Shown: positions 1 to 8,896, counted from the first letter of the stretch. The stretch: 64,000 nucleotides of DNA from QHXW01 sp963768075 (GCA_963768075.1 CAVYHD010000033.1:1116001-1180000); one strand, 5' to 3'. The notes: generated by a model not told the origin, from the letters alone. A program made the numbers and translations.

Positions 1-1
1 T

Positions 2-601
2 GGCGAGGAGTTCTGGGAGCACGGATGGACCGCGCACGGCCAATCGCTTTACCAGGAGCTGGCTCACGGTGTTCTCCTGATGTGGAATCAGAAACTGATT
101 CCTGCAGCAAGAAGAGTGGCCCAACCGGTGCAGTTGATCGACGTAATGCCGACCGTCCTCGATCTCCTCAACGTCAAAATTCCGGACGTCGTACAGGGCC
201 AGAGCCTCGCGCCCTTCGCCACCGGGAAGCCTTTTCAAAGGCGCGGCCCGGTGATGACGTCGCGCTACGCGAGTCCCCATGCCAAGGGTTTCGTCCCGGA
301 AAACGGGACCGACACGGTGGCCCTGCTGGACGGCAATTGGAAACTCATCTATCGCGACAGGGCCAAGGAAGTGGGCATGAACAAGGTTGAACTCTACGAC
401 CGTCGCACCGATCACGGTGACGCCAACAACGTGGCGGCGCAACATCCGGCGGAGGTCGATCGCATGGTGACGGAGATCGGCAAATGGCTGGATGCCGAGA
501 AGCAGATCAAGAGCTTTTTAGGCCGCGGTACTAAGGCTACGATGGACCCAAAGACGCTCGAGCAATTGCGCAGCCTCGGATATCTCGGCGGCAAGCAGTA
601 G
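2..601 (+). CDS. Sulfatase, C-terminal part (5' end outside window)
   Basis: This is the last 199 residues of an alkaline-phosphatase-superfamily sulfatase, which hydrolyses sulfate esters. The frame is open from base 2, so the active-site Cys/Ser motif lies upstream of the window. The segment GEEFWEHGWTAHG and then SLYQELAHGVLLMWNQ matches the stretch sulfatases carry just before the C-terminal subdomain. It is followed by VQLIDVMPTVLDLL and a late LLDGNWKLIYR strand, both usual in the family. The end, RSLGYLGG, is also common in bacterial arylsulfatase-like proteins. The metal and substrate cannot be judged from this part. A formylglycine-generating enzyme lies about 29 kb away and could activate it if the missing motif is of the Cys type; that link is only inference. 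Confidence 0.85.
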   Translation, partial: GEEFWEHGWTAHGQSLYQELAHGVLLMWNQKLIPAARRVAQPVQLIDVMPTVLDLLNVKIPDVVQGQSLAPFATGKPFQRRGPVMTSRYASPHAKGFVPENGTDTVALLDGNWKLIYRDRAKEVGMNKVELYDRRTDHGDANNVAAQHPAEVDRMVTEIGKWLDAEKQIKSFLGRGTKATMDPKTLEQLRSLGYLGGKQ

Positions 602-614
602 GTCGTCTGGCGAT

Positions 615-850
615 CTATTTGCCAGCCGTGCTAATTTCCACGTATCCCCGCCGTTCCAAAAACTTGAAATATCCAACGAAGTCGAATTTCTCCGCGCCCA
701 GCTCCAGCCGCGTGAGACGGATGACGTCCGCCAGGTTGCGTTGGCCGTCGCACCAATAGAGTGCCGCGATCACGGTTCCATCCCACGCGCCGGAAGGATA
801 GCCTTCGCGATCGTCCGGATGGATCTCATCGAGCGGGATCGTTCCAAACC
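615..850 (-). pseudogene. C-terminal remnant of a second gene, joined to truncated cusA
   Basis: About 75 residues, from TIPLDEIHPDD to YVEISTAGK, read well in a frame different from the cusA frame that precedes them. The text GAWDGTVIAALYWCDG and FVGYFKFLERRGYVE looks like the C-terminal tail I remember from some M28-type aminopeptidase-like proteins of rhizobia; that assignment is from memory and weak. There is no start codon or N-terminal domain. The piece begins where the efflux pump sequence stops being recognisable, near base 850. One deletion therefore probably removed the 3' part of cusA and the 5' part of this gene. An assembly chimera would look the same. Confidence 0.4.
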
Positions 851-2710
851 TGCGCGAATCCGGTCGACGAAGGGAGAACCGGCTTCGAGCGATATCGTCG
901 GCGGCATGGTCGCGCGGATCCAGAGATTGCCTTCTTCGAGCGCCGGCAGAAACTCGGTGCCGAGGAACGGGAGCAGCGCGGCGATGAGCAATATGAATGC
1001 CGCGCCCACGGCGACCATGGTCCGGCGCGCGGCGAGCGACCAGCGCAATACCGGCGTGTAGACGCGGCGCAGCGCGCCCACCACAAACGTCTCGACCTCG
1101 CCGAGCGGCTCGCGCACCATCATCGCGGTCAGCGCCGGCGTCACCGTGAAGGTCGCGAGCAAGGCTCCGACCAGCGCGAAGCCGTACATTCTCGCCATCG
1201 GGCCGAAGATCTGGCCTTCGACGCCCTGCATCGTGAACAGCGGAACGAACGCGGCAACGGTGATCGCCGCGGAAAAGAACACCGCCTTGTCGACCTGCAG
1301 GGCGCTGGCCAGGATCACCCGCAGCCGGTCGCTCCACTGCGGCGCCGCCGGATCGGCGGAGCGGGTCGGATCCTCGCCCCAGCGGCCGGCCGCCAGATCG
1401 CGCAGCAGCCGTTGCCGCTCCGCCGGGCTCGCCTGGAAATTGCGGAAGACGTTCTCCACCAGGATCACCGCCGAGTCGACGATGATGCCGAAATCGACGG
1501 CGCCGAGCGACAGCAGGTTCGCATCCTCGCCGGTCGCCACCAGCATGATGATGCTGAAGAACAGCGCGAACGGAATGTTGGCGCCGACGATGATGGCGCT
1601 GCGCAGATTGCCGAGAAAGATCCACTGAATGAGAAAGACCAGCAGACAGCCGAAAATGAGATTGTGCAGGACCGTCCTGGTGGTGACCGACACCAGCGTG
1701 GTGCGGTCGTAGAACGGGACGAGCTTGACCCCCGGCGGCAACGTGCCGTCGGTATTGATCTTCTCGACCGCGGCCTTGATGCGCGGGGTGACATCATTGG
1801 TGTGCAGCGTGCGGTTCATGACCACGATCGCCGCGACCACGTCGTCCTCCTTGTCGCGTCCGGCCTGGCCGAGCCGGGGAACATTGCCGATATAGACGCG
1901 GGCGACGTCCTTGACCTTCACCGGCACTCCGTTCGATTGCCCGAGAACGACGTTCTGGATGTCGGCGATGCGGTAGCCCTGGGTCAGGTCCTCGTTGCCG
2001 CCGCTGTCGAGGAGGCCGATGCCGCGGATGTTCACCGATTGCTGGCCGAAACTGATGGTGCGGCCGCCGACATTGGTGTTGGCGTTGCCGATCGCGCTGA
2101 TCACCTGCGGCAGGGTGACGTTATAGGCGTCGAGTTTGTTGAGATCGACCTCGACCTCGAATTCCTTGGTGGTGCCGCCCCAGGTGTTGACCTGCACCAC
2201 GCCCGGAACGGTCAACAGCCGGCGCTGCACCACCCAGTCCTGGATCGTGCGCAGGTTGGTCAGCCCGATATGCGGCGGACCGACCACCTGATAGCGGTAG
2301 ATCTCGCCGACCAGGCTCGATCCCTGGATCGAAGGCACCACGTTGTTCGGCAGATTGACGTTCTGCTGCAGATTGATCGCGGCCTGCGTGAGCGCGAAAT
2401 AGTAGTCGACGCCGTATTTGAACACCACGCGCACGAAGGCGAGGCCGTAGAACGAGGTCGAACGGATGATGTCCACTCCCGGCGTGGCGGCGAGTCCGAC
2501 CTCCATCGGAATCGTGTAGTAGCGTTCGATCTCTTCGGCGGAGAGGCCGGCGGCCTGCGCGGTGATCTCGAGGATCACCGGCGCCGGATTCGGATAGGCC
2601 TCGATGTTGAGCCTGGTGAAGGCAAAAAGCCCGCCGCCGATGAAAACGAGCAGGCATAGGAGAACGATCGGACGCCGCGTCAGCCCGAATTGCAGCACGC
2701 CCTTCAGCAC
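848..2710 (-). pseudogene. Heavy-metal RND efflux pump, CusA/CzcA family, truncated
   Basis: Inner-membrane proton-driven RND pump of the heavy-metal group, which exports metal ions such as Cu, Ag, Zn or Co through an adaptor and an outer membrane channel. The start gives the usual first helix and GLSAEEIERYYTIPME. The transmembrane proton-relay motif is present as DFGIIVDSAVILVEN around residue 405. A second helix bundle follows, to FLPALEEGNLWIRATMP. Family members have about 1,030-1,050 residues; here recognisable sequence ends at about residue 620 and the frame runs into unrelated residues and a stop at 770. The second porter loop and the last helices are missing, so it should not work as a pump. 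The cusB-like gene is 22 bp upstream in the same operon. The metal cannot be read from the sequence. Confidence 0.85.
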
Positions 2711-2732
2711 CGGTCGTTCCTCGCGCGGGTCA

Positions 2733-3959
2733 TCACGGCGACGCCGCGGCGAGCGCGTTGCTCAAGAACAGCGCGCCCTCGGTGGCGACCAGTTCGCCGA
2801 CCTGCACTCCTTGCAGGATTTGCCGGTAGCCGTCGTGCTGCTCGCCGATCTTGACCGTCCGCCTGGTGAACCGCCGCCGGTCGGCGGTGACCCACACCGT
2901 CATCGTGCCATCGCCTTCGCGCACCACGCCGTCGGCCGGAACGCCCGGCGAGCGCACCGGCAGCCCGACGCTGATGACGAAATTCGCGAACATGCCGGAA
3001 CGCAGCTCGTGCTGCGGATCTTTGACCTCGGAACGAACCAGCACGCGGCGCGTGTTCGGGTCGACGCTCGCGCCGATCGTGGTGATCTTGCCGTCGAATA
3101 CGCGAGTGGGAAACGCGGCGAGCGTGACCTGCACCTGTTGGCCGACGCGGAACGCCGGACTGTCGGCCTCGGGGACATTCGCCAGCATCCACATGGTGTC
3201 GATATTGGCGACGGTGTAGGGAGCCGGCGGATTGCCCGGCTGCACCAAAAGACCCGGCGCCGCGTTGCGCGCCGTGATCCGCCCGGTAATCGGGCTCGGC
3301 ACGACGAGAGTCGGATCGGCGCTGCGTTCGGCGATGATGTGGTCGATATCGGCATCGCTCTTGCCGAAGAGATGCACCGAATCGCGCGCCGCCCGCAGAT
3401 TGCCTTCGGCGGTCTGCTGATCGGAGGCCGCTTGTTCGACGTCGTGCTGCGAAACCGCCTTGGTCGTATAGAGCTCGCGCAGGCGCGCCAGATTGCGCGT
3501 GGTCAGGTCGGCAACGCCCGCCGCCGCTATCAACGTCGACTCGGCCTGCAGCAGATCGGGGCTGTCGATGGTGAACAGTGTTTGCCCCTTCTTCACGTCG
3601 TCGCCGATCGAGCCGAACAGCGCGATGATCCGCCCCTGATACGGCGTGAAGACCTGTACCGACAGCTCCTCGTTGAAGTCGATGCTGCCGACCGCCTCCT
3701 TCTCGACCGGAAAGTCGCGCTCCTCGACCGGCGCGACCTTCACCGAGACGAGCTGCAAATCCGACAGATCCACGCTGTCCCGATCGTGGGCGGCCTCATG
3801 CGGTGCATTGGACCGCTCGGCATTGGCTGTCGTGGTCGCATCGACCGGCAATTTCGCGCCGTCGCGCGGGTGCCACGCCCAATAGCCAACGACCGCGACG
3901 GCGATAGCCGCGCCGGCGATCGCCACTCTCAGCCGGCTGCTGGTCGTGCGGGGGGCCAT
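2733..3959 (-). CDS. RND efflux periplasmic adaptor, CusB/CzcB family
   Basis: Membrane-fusion (adaptor) protein of 408 residues that links the RND pump to the outer membrane factor. It starts with a positively charged stretch and one hydrophobic segment (about residues 9-26), as expected for a signal or membrane anchor. A linker rich in His and Asp follows (APHEAAHDRDSVDLSD), which may contact metal. The lipoyl-like half motif YQGRIIALFGSIGDDVKKGQ and its partner VVPSPITGRITARNAAPG flank a helical hairpin, the family layout. The beta-barrel and membrane-proximal domains complete it. It is the first gene of the minus-strand operon and is divergent from the outer membrane factor across about 350 bp. 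Confidence 0.88.
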   Translation of the reverse strand: MAPRTTSSRLRVAIAGAAIAVAVVGYWAWHPRDGAKLPVDATTTANAERSNAPHEAAHDRDSVDLSDLQLVSVKVAPVEERDFPVEKEAVGSIDFNEELSVQVFTPYQGRIIALFGSIGDDVKKGQTLFTIDSPDLLQAESTLIAAAGVADLTTRNLARLRELYTTKAVSQHDVEQAASDQQTAEGNLRAARDSVHLFGKSDADIDHIIAERSADPTLVVPSPITGRITARNAAPGLLVQPGNPPAPYTVANIDTMWMLANVPEADSPAFRVGQQVQVTLAAFPTRVFDGKITTIGASVDPNTRRVLVRSEVKDPQHELRSGMFANFVISVGLPVRSPGVPADGVVREGDGTMTVWVTADRRRFTRRTVKIGEQHDGYRQILQGVQVGELVATEGALFLSNALAAASP

Positions 3960-4026
3960 CGTCAGACGTTTCCACAGGTCACGGGAGAGGCCGCGACATG
4001 GCCATTCTTCGGCCCCCGCGGTCTAC

Positions 4027-4040
4027 TGTGATTAGTCACA
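4027..4040. promoter_or_regulatory. Palindrome in the cus intergenic region
   Basis: TGTGATTAGTCACA consists of 5-bp inverted arms TGTGA/TCACA around a 4-bp centre. It lies 67 bp upstream of the cusB-like start, between the divergent adaptor and outer membrane factor genes, where an operator is expected. The arms match the CRP/FNR half-site but the centre is two bases shorter than a standard CRP site, so the binding protein is unknown. Confidence 0.4.
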
Positions 4041-4056
4041 GGACTGGCATTAATCT

Positions 4057-4212
4057 CACTGTACAGCGCGACTCATGACAGTTTATCACGGATAGACTTT
4101 CGTCTCTTCGCGCGCCGGGCCGGCGATCTGCGTGGGTGTCGGGGCCGATCGGATCGCTTGGTGTCGGGGCCGATCGGGTTGCCCTGTAGCCGCCGGTGAA
4201 TAATGTACAGTG
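4057..4212. repeat. Inverted and direct repeats between cusB-like gene and OMF gene
   Basis: Two kinds of repeat occupy the rest of this divergent promoter region. CACTGTACA at 4057-4065 returns inverted as TGTACAGTG at 4204-4212, and each contains or nearly contains the palindrome CTGTACAG. Between them an 18-bp direct repeat, GGTGTCGGGGCCGATCGG, occurs at 4135-4152 and again at 4160-4177, a 25-bp period. They could be binding sites for a metal-responsive regulator, but no regulator gene is adjacent. Confidence 0.45.
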
Positions 4213-4308
4213 TGGCCAGCCGAACACAGCCAGTGGCGGCTAAATCGGAAATAATGCCGGATCGGGCGTTTCGACCTCGTGCGTCCGTTGCCATAGTCCC
4301 CATTCCAG

Positions 4309-5880
4309 ATGTTGTACGTAGCGGCCAGGTGGTTTTCTGCAGGTGCCACCGCACTCGCGGCAGCGACCCTCTTGGCAAGCTGCGCGGTCGGGCCGGACTT
4401 CCTGCATCCCGCCGCGCCCGAGATCACCCGCTATACGCGCGAGCCGCTCGCCGGGCAGACCTCCGCCACCGATGCGCCGACCGGCCGGCCGCAGCGGTTC
4501 GTCGAAGGCCGCGACATTCCGCAGAAATGGTGGGTGCTGTTCAAATCGCCGGCGCTCAACGCCTTGGTCGAGCGCGCGCTGCGCAATAATCCCGATCTGC
4601 AGTCGGCCTTGGCGACGTTGCGCGCGGCGAAGGAAGCGGTTGAGGCGCAGAAGGGAAAGTATTTCCCCCTGGTCCAGGCGAACTTCAATCCGACGCGCAA
4701 TCGCACCTCGGCCGCGCTCTCGCCGATCCCCGCTTCTGGCGCCAACATCTACGATCTCGATACCGCGCAGGTTCTGGTGTCCTACACATTCGACGTCTGG
4801 GGCCAGAACCGGCGCGCGGTCGAAGCGCTCCAGGCGCTGGCCGACACGCAGCGCTTCCAGGTCGAGGCGGCCTACCTGGCGCTCACCGCGAATATCGTCG
4901 TCGCCGCAGTCACCGAAGCCTCGTTGCGCGGGCAGATCGAGGCCACCAACCAGCTCATCGCCATCAACAGCAAGATGGCCGATACCTTCCGCGAGCGGCT
5001 GGAAAAAGGCTTGGGCAACCGCAGCGATCTCGCCACGCAGGAAGCCGCGCTCGCCCAGGCCAAGGCCACGCTGCCGCCGCTGCGCAAGGCGCTCGCGCAG
5101 GAGCGCGACCTGTTGGCGGCTCTCGCCGGGATCTATCCGAGCGAAGGGCCGCGCGAGTCGTTCAGGCTCGCCGATCTGCAGTTGCCGGCCGATCTGCCGG
5201 TCAGTGTGCCCTCGCAGCTGATCGCGCAGCGGCCCGACGTGCGCGCGGCCGAGGAGCAAATGCACTCGGCAAGCGCACAGATCGGCGTCGCCACCGCGAA
5301 CCTGCTGCCGAACTTCACCATCAACGGCAATGCCGGTTACGCGAGCACGGCGCTCTCGAGCCTGCTCGCGCCGCAAAATCTGTTGTGGACGCTCGCCGGC
5401 AACGCGACGCAGACGGTCTTCGACGGCAACACGTTGCTGCACCAGCTTGCGGGCGCGAGGGACACTTACGAAGCGGCGGCGTGGACCTACCGGGGCACGG
5501 TCATCGGCGCCGTGCAGAACGTCGCCGATTCGCTGCGCGCGTTGCAGAACGACGCCGACGCCTTGCGGGCCGCGCGCGATTTCGAGCGCGCCTCGAAGCT
5601 CAGCTTCGACCTCGCGCAGCAACAGATGCAGAGCGGCAACGCCAACGTGCTGCTGCTGCTCAATGCGCAGCAGACCTATTTGCAAGCGACCATCCAGGTG
5701 GTGCAGGCGCGCGCCGCGCGTCTTGCCGACACGACGGCGCTGTTCCAGGCGCTCGGCGGCGGCTGGTGGAATCGCGTCGAGCCGCTGAACGAAAAGGTGC
5801 TCAATGTCGGCACCGGGCAGACGGAAGCGGTCGCCGACAAGGACAAGGGATTCCTGTGGGGCTTGTGGCGTCTTCCCTAG
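4309..5880 (+). CDS. Outer membrane factor lipoprotein, NodT family
   Basis: TolC-like outer membrane channel of 523 residues that would serve the divergent RND system. The N-terminus is a lipoprotein signal with lipobox LLASC (Cys at about residue 25) followed by AVGPDFLHP, the usual NodT-family start. The body shows the two repeated halves of the family, with conserved stretches such as RADVRAAEEQ-like text (RPDVRAAEEQMHSASAQIG) and LLLLNAQQTYLQA near the end. The start at 4309 puts the lipobox at a normal distance. Translation is uninterrupted. Substrate is inferred from the neighbouring heavy-metal adaptor. Because the pump gene is truncated, this channel may now work with another pump. 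Confidence 0.9.
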   Translation: MLYVAARWFSAGATALAAATLLASCAVGPDFLHPAAPEITRYTREPLAGQTSATDAPTGRPQRFVEGRDIPQKWWVLFKSPALNALVERALRNNPDLQSALATLRAAKEAVEAQKGKYFPLVQANFNPTRNRTSAALSPIPASGANIYDLDTAQVLVSYTFDVWGQNRRAVEALQALADTQRFQVEAAYLALTANIVVAAVTEASLRGQIEATNQLIAINSKMADTFRERLEKGLGNRSDLATQEAALAQAKATLPPLRKALAQERDLLAALAGIYPSEGPRESFRLADLQLPADLPVSVPSQLIAQRPDVRAAEEQMHSASAQIGVATANLLPNFTINGNAGYASTALSSLLAPQNLLWTLAGNATQTVFDGNTLLHQLAGARDTYEAAAWTYRGTVIGAVQNVADSLRALQNDADALRAARDFERASKLSFDLAQQQMQSGNANVLLLLNAQQTYLQATIQVVQARAARLADTTALFQALGGGWWNRVEPLNEKVLNVGTGQTEAVADKDKGFLWGLWRLP

Positions 5881-5969
5881 TGGCATCCGCCGAGCCGGCG
5901 CTCCGGCTGCGGCGTCAGCATGACGCCAGTCAAGCAGCCGCAGGAGCGACGGCGCGGAAAGATTAGCGG

Positions 5970-6456
5970 CTAGCGTTGATCTTCGCTTGGGCAATTCGTC
6001 CGCATCCCCGAACCTGGGCGCGCGCTCGTCTCTTGGTCGCGGCGACGTCCGCTAGGCGCCAGACCCTTGAACAGATCCTGACGTTTGCGGCGGCGCGTTT
6101 TATGCCGCCGTGTTTCAGCCGGGTCGATTTCAAGAACGGCCTCGAACGCCCGTCGGAGCCGCGCATCGTCGATCGCCTTCATTTGCCGACGCAGGCTGGC
6201 AAGCCTTTCCGGACGGTCCTGCGTCGGCAATCGCATCGCAGAACTCGACGCTGCTCCGGACAAAAAATCCAAATTGCGTTTTACCGGAACGCGCGCCAAG
6301 CCGATCCATTTGCCGCGCAACGGCGATAACGGCGGCGCGGTCGGTCTGCTTCCGCGTCACGGCGAAGCGCAGGACCGCGAACAGCCAGTCCGCTATCTTG
6401 TGCAACTCCTCCGGCGACGCCTGGCGCGCCGGCGTATGTGCAGGTGCCCGGGCCAT
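5970..6456 (-). CDS. Unknown small protein, frame broken once
   Basis: Function not recognised. Two overlapping frames join into one plausible protein of about 160 residues. The first, from the ATG at 6456, gives SPEELHKIADWLFAVLRFAV and FFVRSSVEFCDAI. The second continues with PTQDRPERLASLRRQMKAID and RLRRAFEAVLEID, then a very basic tail (RRHKTRRRKRQDLFKGL). The change of frame falls near 6228 and needs a single base. It is the last gene of a minus-strand run that reaches up to 7969, with only about 12 bp to the gene before it. The charged helical text and basic tail would fit a nucleic-acid or membrane-surface protein, but this is a guess. Confidence 0.55.
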
Positions 6457-6468
6457 CGCGTTCGCTCT

Positions 6469-6900
6469 TCACGCTGCATTCGCGAGGCAATCGTCACGGC
6501 GCGCGGCGACGGCAAAGCCTGTTTGGCATTTCGCTGCGAATTGGATGTGAAATGCGAGGCGCTCCAGCGCCAATTGGATTGGCCGGCCGCGCTGTCCACC
6601 AGCTGAATCGACCCAGACCGCGATGGTCCCCTGAGCGCGCAGTCGCGATACAACCCGAACCAGCAATGCCTCGAGGGCCTTGATGGAGTGCTGTCCCGCA
6701 ACCAACGCCGCGTCATGCTGAATGTGCGAAACGGCGGAGTCGGCCAGCGTCGTTACGCGCACGAATCCGCGGCGACACAAACCGCCATAGACATCCAAAC
6801 GAGCCGCACCGGCGGCGACAACCCGGTGTGACTTTCCGACCTGAGCGAGCTGGATCATTGTGTCCAATGTCGACTCGCTTATGAGACTTGGAGTGAACAT
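6469..6900 (-). CDS. Unknown protein in small-gene operon
   Basis: Function not recognised. The open frame extends to 6933 with a TTG start; the ATG at 6900, preceded by GGGGAGG, is my choice although the spacing is short. From there the protein begins MFTPSLISESTLDTMIQLAQ. A stretch with alternating hydrophobic strands follows (RVVAAGAARLDVYGG, RVTTLADSAVSHIQ). Then comes GQHSIKALEALLVRVV and a strand GTIAVWVDS. The strand-helix rhythm resembles a small Rossmann-like fold, possibly a relic of a methyltransferase domain, but no SAM motif is clear. It sits between the paralogous pair upstream and the frame-broken gene downstream, with short gaps, so co-transcription is likely. Confidence 0.6.
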   Translation of the reverse strand: MFTPSLISESTLDTMIQLAQVGKSHRVVAAGAARLDVYGGLCRRGFVRVTTLADSAVSHIQHDAALVAGQHSIKALEALLVRVVSRLRAQGTIAVWVDSAGGQRGRPIQLALERLAFHIQFAAKCQTGFAVAARRDDCLANAA

Positions 6901-6944
6901 GACCTCCCCGCGCGTGATCAAAGCACGGTTCAACTTGCCTTAGA

Positions 6945-7235
6945 TTACGCGACGCGGCGGAGCGGCACGGCATCGGCAACAATTTGCCGGTAAGGTAGCG
7001 TCGTGGGCTTCCGCGTCGTGTCGAGCTCGAGAATTCCGGAAATCATGATCACGACCTGCGGTCGCCTCCCATTCTCGGACCGAACGTATCGGAGCGCGGC
7101 ATCACGATCGACAAAGAGGCCGCCGCGGACTCCGTTTTGCTCCTGCACGACCCAGTTTCCCTGTTGGTCCTGGCCCACCATAAAGGGCAGTGATTGAAGC
7201 CACCAAGGAGATACGGTCTCTTCTTCGTGCATCAT
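6945..7235 (-). CDS. Unknown protein, paralogue of the gene upstream
   Basis: A 96-residue soluble protein of unknown function. Its core, PFMVGQDQQGNWVVQEQNG followed by RGGLFVDRDAALRYVRSEN, lines up with PLYFIGRNKAGLWVAREAEG and RAGGIFLLKRSALRFVATHS of the next gene upstream. Both then carry a hydrophobic strand and an ELD motif (GILELDTT versus RFELDME). The two are therefore diverged copies of one small domain. The ATG overlaps the stop of the upstream gene as ATGA (7232-7235), a strong sign of translational coupling. The conserved G-x-W-V and GG-(L/I)-F pattern recalls a small beta-sheet domain; no catalytic residues are apparent. Confidence 0.7.
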   Translation of the reverse strand: MMHEEETVSPWWLQSLPFMVGQDQQGNWVVQEQNGVRGGLFVDRDAALRYVRSENGRRPQVVIMISGILELDTTRKPTTLPYRQIVADAVPLRRVA

Positions 7236-7720
7236 TCACGTTCTCCCCTGAAAATAGTCCGTCTGATGGGCATTGGAGGCGGATATTCCGGTATGAGCGT
7301 GGCCACCGCGCGCAGCGCCGCGTCGAGCCGTGCCACAAGCGGATTGCCGTGGTTTTCCATGTCGAGTTCAAAGCGTTCGCTCAGCAGCATCGTCGCGCAT
7401 CCGCCCGGCGCGCTATGCGTGGCCACGAACCGCAGCGCCGAGCGCTTAAGCAGGAAAATTCCGCCGGCTCGCCCCTCCGCCTCGCGCGCCACCCACAAGC
7501 CGGCTTTGTTCCTTCCGATGAAGTAGAGCGGGATCAATTCGCTGAGAATGCTTGGATCGGGCCGACGGGGGAACTTGCTGACGGTGGAAGCTGACGCACC
7601 GCGCGCCAGTAGGCTGCGGTCGAACGTCCGCTGCTTCCCATTCACGATGAGACTAATGCCGCGCAGGGGTTGACACTTCGCGTCGATCGTTTCGGCCAGT
7701 CTGCCCATAGCCACGGCCAT
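7232..7720 (-). CDS. Unknown protein with duplicated small domain
   Basis: A 162-residue protein whose middle (residues about 60-115) carries the same domain as the 96-residue gene downstream: FIGRNKAGLWVAREAEG, then GGIFLLKRSALRF. It has an extra N-terminal part including a basic segment (GKQRTFDRSLLARG) and a C-terminal part ending PEYPPPMPIRRTIF. No signal peptide or membrane segment is seen. It starts 3 bp after the small gene upstream and overlaps the gene downstream by ATGA, so it is the centre of a tight operon. Function unknown; the domain is likely a binding or adaptor module because it lacks conserved acidic, His or Cys residues. Confidence 0.65.
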   Translation of the reverse strand: MAVAMGRLAETIDAKCQPLRGISLIVNGKQRTFDRSLLARGASASTVSKFPRRPDPSILSELIPLYFIGRNKAGLWVAREAEGRAGGIFLLKRSALRFVATHSAPGGCATMLLSERFELDMENHGNPLVARLDAALRAVATLIPEYPPPMPIRRTIFRGERE

Positions 7721-7723
7721 GTT

Positions 7724-7969
7724 TTATGCCGGATGGCGCGGTGCGCGATTGATCCTGATTGCGGCCGGCGCTCTTGCGGGTTTGTGCATGAGCCGACGAC
7801 AGCGATCGATCTCGCGCTTGGAACGCCGGAGGGTGACTTCGGGGATGGTTCGTTTCGTTCGTTCGGCCAGATAGTCGTCAAAGGCCTGCACAAGCTTTGA
7901 CCAAAATCCCGGCGCCGTCCGTGCGGTACTTGCCGGGTCGGGTTCACTACGAGCTGGACTGGTGCGCAT
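7724..7969 (-). CDS. Small unknown protein, first gene of operon
   Basis: An 81-residue basic protein. The readable core is GFWSKLVQAFDDYLAERTKR, then TIPEVTLRRSKREIDRCRRLM, an amphipathic and strongly charged helix pair. It resembles small proteins of unknown function that are frequent in Bradyrhizobium, as far as I remember. It opens the minus-strand run 7969-5970; the gap to the next gene is 3 bp. No export signal. The N-terminus (MRTSPARSEPDPAST) is low in structure. Confidence 0.6.
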   Translation of the reverse strand: MRTSPARSEPDPASTARTAPGFWSKLVQAFDDYLAERTKRTIPEVTLRRSKREIDRCRRLMHKPARAPAAIRINRAPRHPA

Positions 7970-8103
7970 TGGAGTTCCTCACGCTATCGTTGCCTGAGAC
8001 TGAACGTGCTTCCGATCGCATATAAATTCGAGACGACATCGCACCCTTTGTCATAAAGGCGGCATAGTGACGTGACTGAATGTCAGAGCGTATCGCGGAC
8101 CGC

Positions 8104-8577
8104 TCAGGCGAAACTGTCACAGCAGAACATTCGCTGCGATGACGCCGCGACAGACGGAACCGCGGACTTCATTTCGGCTGCAGCACTGCGCCGCCGCACC
8201 TCGATCACGGCTCTCAAGATGGCCAGCGCCAGCACCTCGTGACTGGCTTCAGCGGTATCGTCGACGGCAATAGGGAGGTTTGGCTGCCGCGACAGCGAGC
8301 AAACCCATTCGCCAGCCTCGCAAGCAAGGCGCCTGACGGTCCAGGCCGGCATTTCAAGCTCGACGAGAGCCAGCGCAGCTTCCGCCCAGACGCCGGCTTC
8401 GATCAGTCGCTCGAGCCGGGCAGCCAAGCCCGACCCTTTGAGCGCCGGCAACCGCGCGCAGGCGCCTTGCATCACCTTGGAGAATAGGCCGGCCGTGGGC
8501 GCCAAGGCTAGTTGGAGCGCCTCATCGGCCCGCTCGATCAGAACCGCGCGATCGCCAGCAAAAGCCATGAACGTCAT
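8104..8577 (-). CDS. Unknown alpha-helical protein
   Basis: A soluble helical protein of about 157 residues with no family that I recognise. The frame is open to 8622 with a TTG codon; the ATG at 8577 gives MTFMAFAGDRAVLIERADEA, a better N-terminus. The rest is Ala/Leu-rich helices (RLERLIEAGVWAEAALALVE, EVLALAILRAVIEVRRRS). It stands alone, divergent from the small membrane-protein gene at 8897 across about 320 bp. It has several Cys near the C-terminus (MFCCDSFA) without a clear metal motif. Confidence 0.6.
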   Translation of the reverse strand: MTFMAFAGDRAVLIERADEALQLALAPTAGLFSKVMQGACARLPALKGSGLAARLERLIEAGVWAEAALALVELEMPAWTVRRLACEAGEWVCSLSRQPNLPIAVDDTAEASHEVLALAILRAVIEVRRRSAAAEMKSAVPSVAASSQRMFCCDSFA

Positions 8578-8754
8578 CTCGTTGCGCAGGCCTAACGGCT
8601 GCACCGGGTAAAATGGCGTCAAAGGCCATAAAGAAGCCAGACGGATCGATGCCCAACGATATTTAGACGGAATAAAGATTCGACCGGCTGCTCATAAAGA
8701 TGGCCGGAGCGATCGTGATCCGTTTTTGTTGGGAGTCGGAGTCCTAGCGAGGAC

Positions 8755-8772
8755 GGCGGCGTTTATGCCGCC
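8755..8772. repeat. Hairpin GGCGGC-GTTTAT-GCCGCC
   Basis: Perfect 6-bp arms around GTTTAT, followed by CTTTATAA. The right arm with its flank (TATGCCGCCTTTAT) recurs inverted at 8053-8067 (ATAAAGGCGGCATA), on the other side of the unknown gene 8104-8577. A related string, TTTATGCCGCC, is near 6099. It lies in the gap between two divergent starts, so a shared regulatory repeat is more likely than a terminator. Confidence 0.35.
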
Positions 8773-8896
8773 TTTATAACGGGCGCAAACGTTCCATCTG
8801 GATTTCAAATGCCCGCCTCTTCACATCCACCCCAGGAACGCTCGTCGCAAATGGCGCGAGCGAATTACGAACCAGACTATTTCAGTGGAGTGAACT

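Noticed and set aside
761..2659. A 632-codon plus-strand open frame opposite the cusA-like gene
   Set aside because: It is rich in Arg, His, Asp and Glu with no domain, as expected from the antisense of a GC-rich gene, while the minus strand gives clear RND motifs.
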